64,000 nt of DNA from Ipomoea triloba (taxonomy: Eukaryota > Streptophyta > Magnoliopsida > Solanales > Convolvulaceae), in contig NC_044925.1 of NCBI RefSeq assembly GCF_003576645.1, forward strand, positions 2,273,710 through 2,337,709, read 5' to 3'. Below the pieces are notes generated by a model. That model was not told where the DNA came from. It saw nothing but the letters and a program-made list of their open reading frames with translations, and made no database searches. Positions 44,671 through 54,127 of the stretch are shown here, piece by piece. The position numbers and the translations under genes were made by a program. Each line of letters opens with the position of its first letter. Position 1 is the first letter of the stretch.

Positions 44671-45848
44671 GGGGGGGGGAGAAAGGAGAAATTGGGAAAA
44701 AAGAAATGGTAATATAGTAAGCTTATTAGATAATTTTTGACTTGTTTGATTATTATTAGCTGTTTGACTTGATTAAATAGTCAATATGAATGTTAACTTT
44801 TTTGTAAATAACTTATTACTTCAAAATGCTAAAATTCAAAAAGTTTCTCAAAATAGCTTTTTCGATAAGCTTTTTGAGAAAGTTATTTTGCATATAATAA
44901 ACTATCAGTTAACAATTAATTTACCAAACATCTTTCTACAATCAGTTAATGCTATCAATTAGTCAAACTCAGTAACTCAATCAGCTAACAACTAATTTAC
45001 CAAATATATTTCTGCAATCAGCTAATACTATCAATTAGTTAAACTGACTAGCAAGGAAGATACAAAAGAAATCTTCAAAGTAGGAGGCAAATGGAGTGGC
45101 CAAACAACTTGTTGCAGCATTCATACAGAGTACTATATATAGAAAGAACTTTTTGCTAATTACCTAAAAATAAATGCATAATATGCTTGTTAATTGGAGA
45201 AAATTTTTCTTTTTAAGAAAGGTGTATTAGTGCATTTGGAAACCAAAAAAAAAAAAGAAAAAAGAAAAAAAAAACTAGGAATGAAAAAATATTGAAAAAC
45301 TAAAATATTATACCGTCAGCACATACATCAATGATACTGCTAATAAACTAGATCTATACGCTATGACTCCTATGAGGTATGGTGTTATGTATTATAAGTA
45401 ATGTAACGTAGAAATGATGAGTTAGGAATATAGATATTATTGTTTATAACCAAGTTAACATAGGTGGTCCAAGTATATATTTTTTTATATTCTTCAATGA
45501 TAATAATGTACGTAGACATTATATATTGGAGTAATATAAGAAATAAGTTTGATTTCATTTAGAGTTTAATTGAATGTTACCAAAATTATATTCAGTAATT
45601 TATCATATCTAAAATTCTTGTTTAATTAAATATTACTAAAATTATATTCAGTAATTTATCATATCTAAAATTCTTACTTCAATAATATTAATGATACCAT
45701 AATTATTACTTAAATTATCAACTATACTTTTAATATAATATATTAATTCTAAAACTATGAATTAAAAAAAATTATATACAATTATTTTAAAAAATATTTT
45801 TATATAATTAAGATTTTAACATTGAGTATTAATATTGGACATATATTT
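44637..45848. repeat. Copy 1 of an about 1212-bp direct duplication ending at N 45849
   Basis: It begins with 32 T then AGGGGGGGGGAGAAAGG and ends at the N; the same DNA restarts at 45850 with 33 T then AGGGAGGGGGAGAAAGG. Apart from the homopolymer edge the copies look identical. The block includes a fold-back segment (TTTCTCAAAATAGCTTTTT / AAGCTTTTTGAGAAA near 44850). Confidence 0.9.
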
Positions 45849-45849
45849 N

Positions 45850-45884
<35 letters not shown>

Positions 45885-47061
45885 GGAGGGGGAGAAAGGA
45901 GAAATTGGGAAAAAAGAAATGGTAATATAGTAAGCTTATTAGATAATTTTTGACTTGTTTGATTATTATTAGCTGTTTGACTTGATTAAATAGTCAATAT
46001 GAATGTTAACTTTTTTGTAAATAACTTATTACTTCAAAATGCTAAAATTCAAAAAGTTTCTCAAAATAGCTTTTTCGATAAGCTTTTTGAGAAAGTTATT
46101 TTGCATATAATAAACTATCAGTTAACAATTAATTTACCAAACATCTTTCTACAATCAGTTAATGCTATCAATTAGTCAAACTCAGTAACTCAATCAGCTA
46201 ACAACTAATTTACCAAATATATTTCTGCAATCAGCTAATACTATCAATTAGTTAAACTGACTAGCAAGGAAGATACAAAAGAAATCTTCAAAGTAGGAGG
46301 CAAATGGAGTGGCCAAACAACTTGTTGCAGCATTCATACAGAGTACTATATATAGAAAGAACTTTTTGCTAATTACCTAAAAATAAATGCATAATATGCT
46401 TGTTAATTGGAGAAAATTTTTCTTTTTAAGAAAGGTGTATTAGTGCATTTGGAAACCAAAAAAAAAAAAGAAAAAAGAAAAAAAAAACTAGGAATGAAAA
46501 AATATTGAAAAACTAAAATATTATACCGTCAGCACATACATCAATGATACTGCTAATAAACTAGATCTATACGCTATGACTCCTATGAGGTATGGTGTTA
46601 TGTATTATAAGTAATGTAACGTAGAAATGATGAGTTAGGAATATAGATATTATTGTTTATAACCAAGTTAACATAGGTGGTCCAAGTATATATTTTTTTA
46701 TATTCTTCAATGATAATAATGTACGTAGACATTATATATTGGAGTAATATAAGAAATAAGTTTGATTTCATTTAGAGTTTAATTGAATGTTACCAAAATT
46801 ATATTCAGTAATTTATCATATCTAAAATTCTTGTTTAATTAAATATTACTAAAATTATATTCAGTAATTTATCATATCTAAAATTCTTACTTCAATAATA
46901 TTAATGATACCATAATTATTACTTAAATTATCAACTATACTTTTAATATAATATATTAATTCTAAAACTATGAATTAAAAAAAATTATATACAATTATTT
47001 TAAAAAATATTTTTATATAATTAAGATTTTAACATTGAGTATTAATATTGGACATATATTT
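45850..47061. repeat. Copy 2 of the about 1212-bp duplication
   Basis: Runs from the T tract to GGACATATATTT and then continues into unique DNA (TTGTGCATTGCGCAT). No gene inside. Confidence 0.9.
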
Positions 47062-47099
47062 TTGTGCATTGCGCATATAAAATACTAGACCACTAGTAA

Positions 47100-47300
47100 G
47101 AGTTATATGGGACAACTCAACCGATTTGATTAGACATGAATTCGGATGTCAATCAGGACTTATAAGAGTTATATGTGAGGCAACTCAATCGAATTAATCA
47201 GACAGTTTACTTAATAATCATTGTTCTAAATTTGATTCTTCACGGAAAGAACCTATTGACTAACATTGGTTTGAGGCGGTCCTCTATGAACAAAGGGTTT
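47100..47300 (+). mobile_element. SINE-like repeats (third family), one partial and one longer copy in tandem
   Basis: GGGACAACTCAACCGATTTG (47110) and GGCAACTCAATCGAATTAATC (47179) are two starts of the same unit, each preceded by TAAGAGTTATATG. The second continues to a worn B box AAATTTGATTCTTCACGG. Confidence 0.4.
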
Positions 47301-47458
47301 CCCTTAAATCAAAGGATTATGAGTTATAAATTCAAAAAATCATTACATACAATAAAAACTTGGAGTATAGGAGAAGAAGATTTATTTCGACACAAAAACA
47401 ACAGCAGCAACATCAATAATTAATATTAATACTAATAATAATAATAATAACAATCAGA

Positions 47459-47668
47459 AGTGTCTGCAGGGACAAACATGTATGTTTGACTGCTAACATG
47501 CCATATAAATGTAAACAGAAAACTCAAGAATTTACAGATACTGTTACATAGAATATACCTTTGAGTCTTTGACCTAGCTAGGCTTCTGAAACAACAGAGA
47601 AATCCTCAATTGAGCTCCACTCATCCAATCCTTTGGGCTTTGGCACTCATTTCTGAGCAAATGATCTG
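47459..47668 (-). pseudogene. Duplicated 3' end of the PPR gene (last codons plus trailer)
   Basis: Positions 47577-47668 match the final 30 or so codons of the PPR gene at 48213-48302 (GCCCAGATCATTTGCTCAG on the minus strand), with a few changes and a 6-bp insertion. 47459-47545 matches the PPR trailer at 47949-48100 with about 55 bp deleted. The homology stops at 47668/47669, next to the trihelix-like segment. Confidence 0.8.
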
Positions 47669-47780
47669 GGCAAACAAAAAGTTGATAACTTTATGCTTTG
47701 GTAATTAATTGTCAAAAACTCAAGGGAAATTGCTAAACATAAACAAAGAAGAAGAAAAAAAAAAGTTCGGATTTTTATAC

Positions 47781-47951
47781 CATCTGATGCGGGGCGTTTG
47801 GCTTGCTTAATCTTCTCGAGCTGAACCTGAGTATCCATAAACAACTGAATCCTCTGAAGCTCCAAATCCTTACCGAATTCCATCCTCTGCTTCTCAAGCT
47901 CTATCATTTGCAGCCACTTCATCCCCTCAACCCTTTCGTAACCCAGAGTGT
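47781..47951 (-). pseudogene. Exon-like fragment encoding a trihelix-factor C-terminal coiled coil
   Basis: The 57-codon open segment reads TLGYERVEGMKWLQMIELEK, then QRMEFGKDLELQRIQLF and QVQLEKIKQAKRPASD. The pattern WLQMIELEKQRMEF-KELELQR is typical of the C-terminal coiled coil of trihelix (GT-type) transcription factors such as the ASR3 group. It is bordered by a good acceptor (TACATGCAG, 47952-47960) and donor (GGTATAA, from 47780), so it looks like an exon. The DNA-binding trihelix part is absent from the window. It sits between the two copies of the PPR 3' end. Either a gene fragment was captured, or a gene was lost by rearrangement. Open frame continues upstream to 48015 through PPR trailer sequence. 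Confidence 0.65.
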
Positions 47952-48212
47952 CTGCATGTACAGGCATGTGTATTTGACTGCTAGCATGCCATATAAATGT
48001 AAACACAAAACTCAAGCTGATGAAGAATGAGTCATCCAGTCACTAGATGCAAACTACAAATAAAGATTCCAGTCAGAATGTACAGATACTGTTGTATAAG
48101 AACTTATGAGAAAAGAGGTACTAAAATACGTACAATCCAAGCTTTCGTTCTATTACCGATGTCTTTAGTTGGTTATGACTTGGAGAGCTGGAGTGTAGAT
48201 AAAACATTTGAC

Positions 48213-50612
48213 CTAGGCTTCTGAAACAACAGGGAAATCCTCATTTGAGCTCAGCTCATCCAATCCTTTAGCACTCATTTCTGAGCAAATGATCTGGGCC
48301 TCCTTCGATTTTCCTTCAGCCTTAAGTCCAGAGATCAGCTCAGTACAGATACTGATGACCGGTAGAAAACCATTCTCGAACATTTCTCTATACCAGATGA
48401 ATGCTCCATTGAAGTCTTTGAGCTTGCAATGCCCGCTAATCAATGTGTTATAAGTGTTAGAATTAGGAACAATTCCTCTAGCCTTCATGGTGTCAACAAG
48501 GGCCCGTGCTTCTTGACACTCTCCCTTCTTCAAGTGAGCCATAATCAAGCTATTGTAGGTCATCTTGTCAGCATGAATCCCTTGTTCTTCCATCTTATTG
48601 CGCAGAGCAAATGATTTTCCAACCTCTCCATGAAGTGCATAACAATAAATTAGCTCATTATATACAACTCTGTCAGGAGAAAGATTCATCTGGGACATTT
48701 CTTGCACAATTTTGTCTACTAGCGTCAGTCCACATTCTTCCTTTTTGCATGCACTGATTAGGGGATGATACGTGCGTAAGGTAGGTTTAACACCAGAAGT
48801 TTTCATCTGCTCATACCATTCAAAACACTTGTTGGTCTCCCCGGCATCTGAACAACCAGAGATCAAACAATTATACGTGATGACATCAGGAGTTAAACCA
48901 CTCTTCGGAATCTCTTGAGTTAATTCCTCAGCTTCACTTACCCTGCCCTTTTTACAGAGTCCATTTATTAATGAATTGTAAGTTACAATTGTGGGTGCAA
49001 TGTCACTCCCAACCATCTCATTCAAAATCCGGAAAGCATCTTTAAATTTTCCCCGGGTGCAATGACCATCTATGACCATATTATATATTTGAGCATTTGG
49101 TTTAACTCCTCTACCTATCATATCATTCACTATCACTTCTGCCTCAAGAAGCCTAGCATCCTTGCACAAACAATTTATTAGGGAACCATAGGTTACTACG
49201 TTGGGCTTCAGCCCGCTATTTTCCATTTCCTCAAGAATCTCAAAACACCTATCGAATTGATGGCTACACCCATAACCGTTTATCAAGAAGTTGTATGTCT
49301 GCACTGTTGGAGAAACTTGCCTCTCGGCCATCTTTCTAAACCATCTCTCTGCCTCTTCCATCTTACCCGATTTACAAACCGTATTGATTAATGTGTTAAA
49401 TGTGGAACAGCTTGGCTTAAACCCAAAACTTTCCATTTCTTCAAGAGTTGAAACTACCTTCTCCATGTTCCCTTCCTTGCAATAGCCATTAACAATGGTG
49501 GTAAATATCACCTCTGTTGGGGTAAATCCATTTTGCATCAACTTCTTCAGAATCTGCTCAGCTTTGTCGATTTTCCCATTCTTGCACAATCCATTCAACA
49601 AAATGCCGATAGTATACTCATTAATTCGAACCCCTTTTTTCACTACTTCTTCAAACAATGCCAAAGAAGAATCAATATCAGCACACCTCAAGTGCCCATC
49701 AAAGAGTATACTAGACGTAAATCCATCCGGAACAAATCCACAACTCTTCATTTCCTCCAACACCTTATTAGCTTCCTCCATCCTCCCCATCTTACAAAGC
49801 CCACTAAGCAAAGTGTTAAATGTGATCTCATTCGGCATTACTTTTTCATTCCTCATCTTTTCCCTCACATTAAAAGCCTCTTCCAAGTCCCCAACTTTAC
49901 AGTACCCATCAATGAGAATATTAAACGTCACCTTACTAGGTGCCACTCTTCTCTCAAGCATTTCATCAAACAGCTTCCGGGCTTCACTGACCCTCCTCTC
50001 TTTACACAATCCCCCCATAACCACATTGTAAACAAAGGCATCCATACGCAACCCAGACTTTCTCATTAAATCCATCAACTGCAGAGCCCTTCTCAAGTCC
50101 CCCAACTTCACGGCCGATTGTATACCTATACTATAGCTATTGCTATCAATCTGCATATCGGCATTCACCGCATCCCAAAACACTTCGAGGGCCTTTCCGT
50201 ACTGCCTTGAACTGTTCATCATTTCAAGAAACACTTTGAAACCAGACAAAGCAGGGAACTTACCGTCTTTCCTCATCAATGAATATAGCTCACTCGCTTT
50301 ATCCAGAAGCTTGGAGTCAACATAGACGGAGAAAAGCATGTCGGCAAAGAGGGGCTTCGTGGGGGCGCAGAAGGAAGTGTAAAGCTCGGAGACAGAGTTG
50401 GACTGGGCAAGATTGGCAATGAAACTCCTCGCGCTATCGCCCCGGTTCTGTTGTAGGAGTATTCGGAGCTTCCGCAGCTCTTCTTGGAGATTTTTGTTGG
50501 CAGAATCGGCATTGGTGGAGGGGTTTCCTTCATGCTGAGAGCTGATGAGCCTGCTGCTACGGCTGAGATGGCGGCCGAGGAGCTTGGTGGGAAGAATACG
50601 CTTCGCCATCAT
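48213..50612 (-). CDS. P-class pentatricopeptide repeat protein, probably mitochondrial
   Basis: An intronless 799-residue frame. The N-terminus (MMAKRILPTKLLGRHLSRSS) is rich in Arg, Ser and Leu and lacks acidic residues, as in organelle targeting peptides; mitochondria are most likely. From about residue 88 to 785 there are some 20 tandem 35-residue PPR motifs (repeated TYN-LI-GLCK-G---EA patterns) with no E, E+ or DYW extension, so it is P class. Such proteins bind organelle transcripts one base per repeat and stabilise, splice or process them. Length and repeat number recall Arabidopsis At5g12100, but I cannot confirm orthology. The second ATG (50609) has the better context (A at -3, G at +4). 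The frame is intact throughout, so the gene is probably functional. Its 3' end is partly duplicated downstream. Confidence 0.93.
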   Translation of the reverse strand: MMAKRILPTKLLGRHLSRSSRLISSQHEGNPSTNADSANKNLQEELRKLRILLQQNRGDSARSFIANLAQSNSVSELYTSFCAPTKPLFADMLFSVYVDSKLLDKASELYSLMRKDGKFPALSGFKVFLEMMNSSRQYGKALEVFWDAVNADMQIDSNSYSIGIQSAVKLGDLRRALQLMDLMRKSGLRMDAFVYNVVMGGLCKERRVSEARKLFDEMLERRVAPSKVTFNILIDGYCKVGDLEEAFNVREKMRNEKVMPNEITFNTLLSGLCKMGRMEEANKVLEEMKSCGFVPDGFTSSILFDGHLRCADIDSSLALFEEVVKKGVRINEYTIGILLNGLCKNGKIDKAEQILKKLMQNGFTPTEVIFTTIVNGYCKEGNMEKVVSTLEEMESFGFKPSCSTFNTLINTVCKSGKMEEAERWFRKMAERQVSPTVQTYNFLINGYGCSHQFDRCFEILEEMENSGLKPNVVTYGSLINCLCKDARLLEAEVIVNDMIGRGVKPNAQIYNMVIDGHCTRGKFKDAFRILNEMVGSDIAPTIVTYNSLINGLCKKGRVSEAEELTQEIPKSGLTPDVITYNCLISGCSDAGETNKCFEWYEQMKTSGVKPTLRTYHPLISACKKEECGLTLVDKIVQEMSQMNLSPDRVVYNELIYCYALHGEVGKSFALRNKMEEQGIHADKMTYNSLIMAHLKKGECQEARALVDTMKARGIVPNSNTYNTLISGHCKLKDFNGAFIWYREMFENGFLPVISICTELISGLKAEGKSKEAQIICSEMSAKGLDELSSNEDFPVVSEA

Positions 50613-50929
50613 TCTGCGAGCGCCGAGACCCAGAGGCGATTCGCAAATTAATAATTAATAATAAATTAGGGAGAATAGAATAGTGAATTAGTAAATTTAA
50701 CAATATCTACCACTATAAATAAAAAGGACTAGTTATATTTTTTGAGTAGAATAATAAATTTATTTTTTGTATTCATATCACTTTATATTTATAATAGTAT
50801 GCATTGGTGGGATAATTGTATTTGACCATAAAAAAATGTATTTTTAGTCCATAAATTATTTTCTAGTTGTTATTTTAGTTTATAACTTTTTACTATTATA
50901 ATATATCGCTTATATTTTCTAATAGGAAA
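50613..50929. promoter_or_regulatory. Upstream region of the PPR gene
   Basis: Very AT-rich; several TATAAT-like stretches, none with clear priority. Probably contains the promoter by position. Confidence 0.3.
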
Positions 50930-51485
50930 TACTCCTCGGATATCTCCCTCCTCATACCATACAAGTGCTCGGTATATGTGCAGGTCAGAGAGAGGGAGCA
51001 TTACTGAACTTTATCGATCACGTTCCCGACCTGAAGACGATAACTGAGCTAATTGGGGTTGTAGTAGCCTTTTATTGTAGGAAGAAGTCTCCCGACCTAG
51101 TTAGGTCGGGACAACGACCTTCCAAAGCAAGCCTACTTGGATTGACTGAGCTGGATATCTCAATGGATAGACATGAAACTTGTAGCACATGGCCGGATGG
51201 CCCAAGGGGATGTCGTTCCCAAGCCTCGCTAGTGCATGTTCAACATGTGTCCATCATGTCGATTGTCGGGCCTCTGACATGTGTCACATCCTTATCTCTA
51301 TAAATAGCGCATTTATGGCAAGGAAGAGTGATTGTTGGCTATTTCCCCTACCTACTATTTGCTTGGAACCTTTTGGCTTCTCGCTAAGGGAACCTTGCTC
51401 ACATATTTAAACCAACAACCAGACTAAAGCAGAATCTCTACACGATCCGACCTCGATACTTTTACATATCAGTAGGGATCATCAT
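50930..51485 (+). mobile_element. LTR-like block (possible solo LTR), with promoter
   Basis: A GC-richer island in AT-rich DNA. It contains a strong core promoter (TCTCTATAAATAGCGC, 51294-51309) and inverted CCCGACCTAGTTAGGTCGGG (51091-51110, a 20-bp palindrome). Its right part is CCTACCTACTATTTGCTTGG and ACGATCCGACCTCGATAC. No coding region follows. This layout is like a gypsy-type LTR, but I could not find a TG...CA pair with a target duplication. Confidence 0.4.
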
Positions 51486-51606
51486 ATTTACTATATTTTC
51501 AATTAAGTTGTAGTTTTAGATTATGTTTAGTAGAGCTTATAACTTATTTTAAGGTCCATATAAGTTATAAACTCTACTCGGTAAAACATAGACAATTTAA
51601 AACAAT

Positions 51607-51651
51607 AACTTATTTTGAAACGCTATTCTATGTAGCGTTTCAAAATAAGTT
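51607..51651. repeat. Perfect 19-bp hairpin with 7-nt loop
   Basis: AACTTATTTTGAAACGCTA, loop TTCTATG, then the exact reverse complement. Just upstream GAGCTTATAACTTATTTTAAG and TATAAGTTATAAACTC form a second imperfect palindrome (51530-51580). Probably the core of a small fold-back element. Confidence 0.75.
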
Positions 51652-51699
51652 AGCAACTACTAGCTTTTAATCTAGGTACGTCAAACGAGCTTTAATTCT

Positions 51700-52235
51700 T
51701 AAAACACCAAAATTACTAAGTTCCGTTAGAATTTTATTCAATACACAAATATTTTAATAATTTTTTATATTTCTTCTTTATAACCCTCTTTAGTTGTGAT
51801 ATGTCAAGAAATCATATTACCAGCCTTGTCCAAACCGAACATTTTAACAATGATCCAAAATAAATATAAACTCAAAACAAAAACTAAGAGAATTAAATGA
51901 GAGCCAACTAATACTTAAGAGAACAAAGATGATCAAATCAACCCAAAAAGAGTGCCATTTAACCAAAAAGAAAAAAAGAAAAGCCCAACACCCCAAACAT
52001 CCCAATGAATCCAAACAGCCCATAAAAAGAGATCAACAGACTTAGCTTCAACTTATAATACCTTCAATTTATAATAGCCCAACACCCCAAACATCTAGTT
52101 GTCGAGAGCAGTGTCGTTTCTTTACGTAAAAAAATATAGCCGTTAAATTTTAATAAATTCAATATTTTTAGTGTGTTGAGAATAAAATGAAATCACAGTG
52201 TATTTAAAATGAGACTGAATAATTTGTCTCGCATA
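51700..52235. other. Intergenic, nothing recognised
   Basis: AT-rich sequence without a supportable feature. Confidence 0.5.
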
Positions 52236-52239
52236 TTGT

Positions 52240-52606
52240 GTTTATATTATCAAATGAAATTGAAATTGAATTGAAATGATACTGTAGTTACGTTGAAATG
52301 AAACTACAGTATGTATAAAATGAAATTGGATATATAGCATGTCTTACATATTGAGTCTATATTGTGAAATAAAATTGTAGTTGAATTGAAATGATACTTT
52401 AGTTTTACTGAAATGAAACTACAGTATGTATAAAAAAAAACTGAATAACATGTACCACATATTGAGTGTATATTGTCAAATGAAATTGTAGTTATATCAA
52501 AACGATACTTTAGTTGTGTTATAATGAAACTACATTATATATAAAAAGAAACTGAATATCATTTTCACATATTTGAGTGTATATTTTTCAATGAACCATA
52601 GTTGAA
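52240..52606. repeat. Array of about 120-bp units (same family as 14345 and, inverted, 9330)
   Basis: Three units with GAAATGATACTGTAGTTACG, GAAATGAAACTACAGTATG and ACATATTGAGTGTATATTG. The array continues after the MITE at 53261-53345 (TAATGTAGTTTC, GAGACTATAGTGTG), so the MITE landed inside it. Confidence 0.7.
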
Positions 52607-52615
52607 TTAGAATTA

Positions 52616-53251
52616 GGAATAAGGCTCAAATTGGCCACTGAACGTAACCTGAAAGTGCAATTAGGCCATTAAACGAAAAAAATGTGCAATTAGGCCACTG
52701 TACACTTCAAATACATGCAATTTCACATGATAGCAGGTTACCTTCCATTTCATCAGGTTGCCTGCTTACCTAGATGATGATGTGGCATTTTAAAATAATT
52801 TTTTAATAATAAATATAAAAATTAAAAATTAAAAATTAAAAATTAAAAATTAAAAATTAAAAATTAAAAATTAAAAATTAAAAATATTAATTTTTAAATA
52901 TTTTTAATATTAATTTTTTCATATTTTAATATTAATATTTTAATATTTTTAATTAATTCTTATTTTTAAAGTTTATTATTTAATAAATATTAAAAATTAA
53001 AAAATATTAATATTTTTAATATTTTAATTTCAATTAATTTTTAATTTTAAATTTTATTATTAAAAAAATATTTTAAAATGTCAACTCACCATCCATGTAA
53101 GCAGGCAACCTGATGAAATGGAAGGTGAACCTGCTATTAGGTGAAATTGCATGCATTTGGAGTGTTCAGTGGCCTAATTGCACATTTTTTTCGTTCAGTG
53201 GCCTAATTGCACTTTAAGGTTTCGTTTAGGGGGCAATTTGAAACTTATTCC
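52616..53251. mobile_element. Fold-back MITE, Mutator-like, TSD TTAGAATTA
   Basis: The 636-bp element begins GGAATAAGGCTCAAATTGG and ends CCAATTT-type...CTTATTCC. Arms of about 175 bp include inverted AGCAGGTTACCTTCCATTTC / GAAATGGAAGGTGAACCTGCT. The perfect 9-bp direct repeat TTAGAATTA lies at 52607-52615 and 53252-53260, the Mutator signature. The centre is an (AAAAATT)n-like run (52810-52885). Its right part is repeated in the duplicated block at 54128-54680. Confidence 0.9.
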
Positions 53252-54126
53252 TTAGAATTATAATGTAGTTTCTTAAAAAAAGAATTATAATTTAGTGATT
53301 CTGTAATGAGACTATAGTGTGTATAAAATGACATTCAATAACAAGTCGTAAAAACCTGCATTTTTTTAAAATGGTTTTTCCTCCATTTTCTCCGATCCCT
53401 TCCTACTTGGCCTAAAAAAAAAAAAAAAACATCTACTATTGGCCTTGCTCTAACGTTGGAAACCTAGTTGCCCTATTCGACAGTCTACCCACCCAATTTT
53501 TTAGATGATTTTTCCTAATGGATAGAGATTTTGACATAATTGGATGGGTTAATTAGAAATACAAGTAACATTTTTTCTGAAATCCTAATTTGATCATAAC
53601 GTTGGTTAGAATACCCGTTACTAACCAAAAACTCTCTAATTTAAGTGATTAGTAAGAGACTAAGAGTGCCTTTCAAAAAAAAAGAAAAAATGATGAGTAA
53701 GAGTGACATTTGCTGCCAAAGGCGTTGTGGTCTAGCGGCATGAAGTAATTCTCCCAAGTGAGAGGTCATGGGTTCGAGCTTAAGTGTGGATAATATTGAC
53801 TTTGTTGGGCCTCAGTAGGTTGTAACAGGGTCAATAGTATTCAAAAAAAAAAGAGTGACATTTGCTGCTATGACGGATGAGAATAAGTAATTTTTATAGT
53901 ATATTATTTTAGTTCAAACCAATATTTAATACTCCAATCTAATTGCATGTAGTATTTATTATTTAAAGATAAACTAACTTTTTTTTTAATTATTGCATAT
54001 TTCTATTTTGTTACTACTATGATTCTGATTAATCCCTCTATATATGCATGGTATATCTCATCTATTTAGCCACTTTCTACTTTTCCATGTATAAGCTAAA
54101 CCAACACAGTTTGACCAAATTATCAA
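52699..54126. repeat. Copy 1 of a 1428-bp direct duplication ending at N 54127
   Basis: TGTACACTTCAAATACATGC through ...CCAAATTATCAA, then N, then the same 1428 bp at 54128-55555. No difference was noticed. The start lies in the middle of the MITE arm, at no element boundary. Confidence 0.92.
53716..53850 (+). mobile_element. SINE S1 with perfect 17-bp TSD
   Basis: CCAAAGGCGTTGTGGTCTAG (A box), GGTCATGGGTTCGAGCTTAAG (B box intact), AATATTGACTTTGTTGGGCC and GGGTCAATAGTATTC plus A10. The direct repeat AAGAGTGACATTTGCTG flanks it at 53699-53715 and 53851-53867. This is the best-preserved insertion in the window and defines the family ends. Confidence 0.9.
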
Positions 54127-54127
54127 N

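Noticed and set aside
47981..48015. Met at 48015 as the true start of the trihelix-like frame
   Set aside because: The first residues are coded by PPR trailer sequence, and a good splice acceptor lies at 47952; the open frame upstream is probably fortuitous.
49495..50069. Two 178-codon plus-strand frames opposite the PPR gene
   Set aside because: Antisense shadows of repeated PPR codons.
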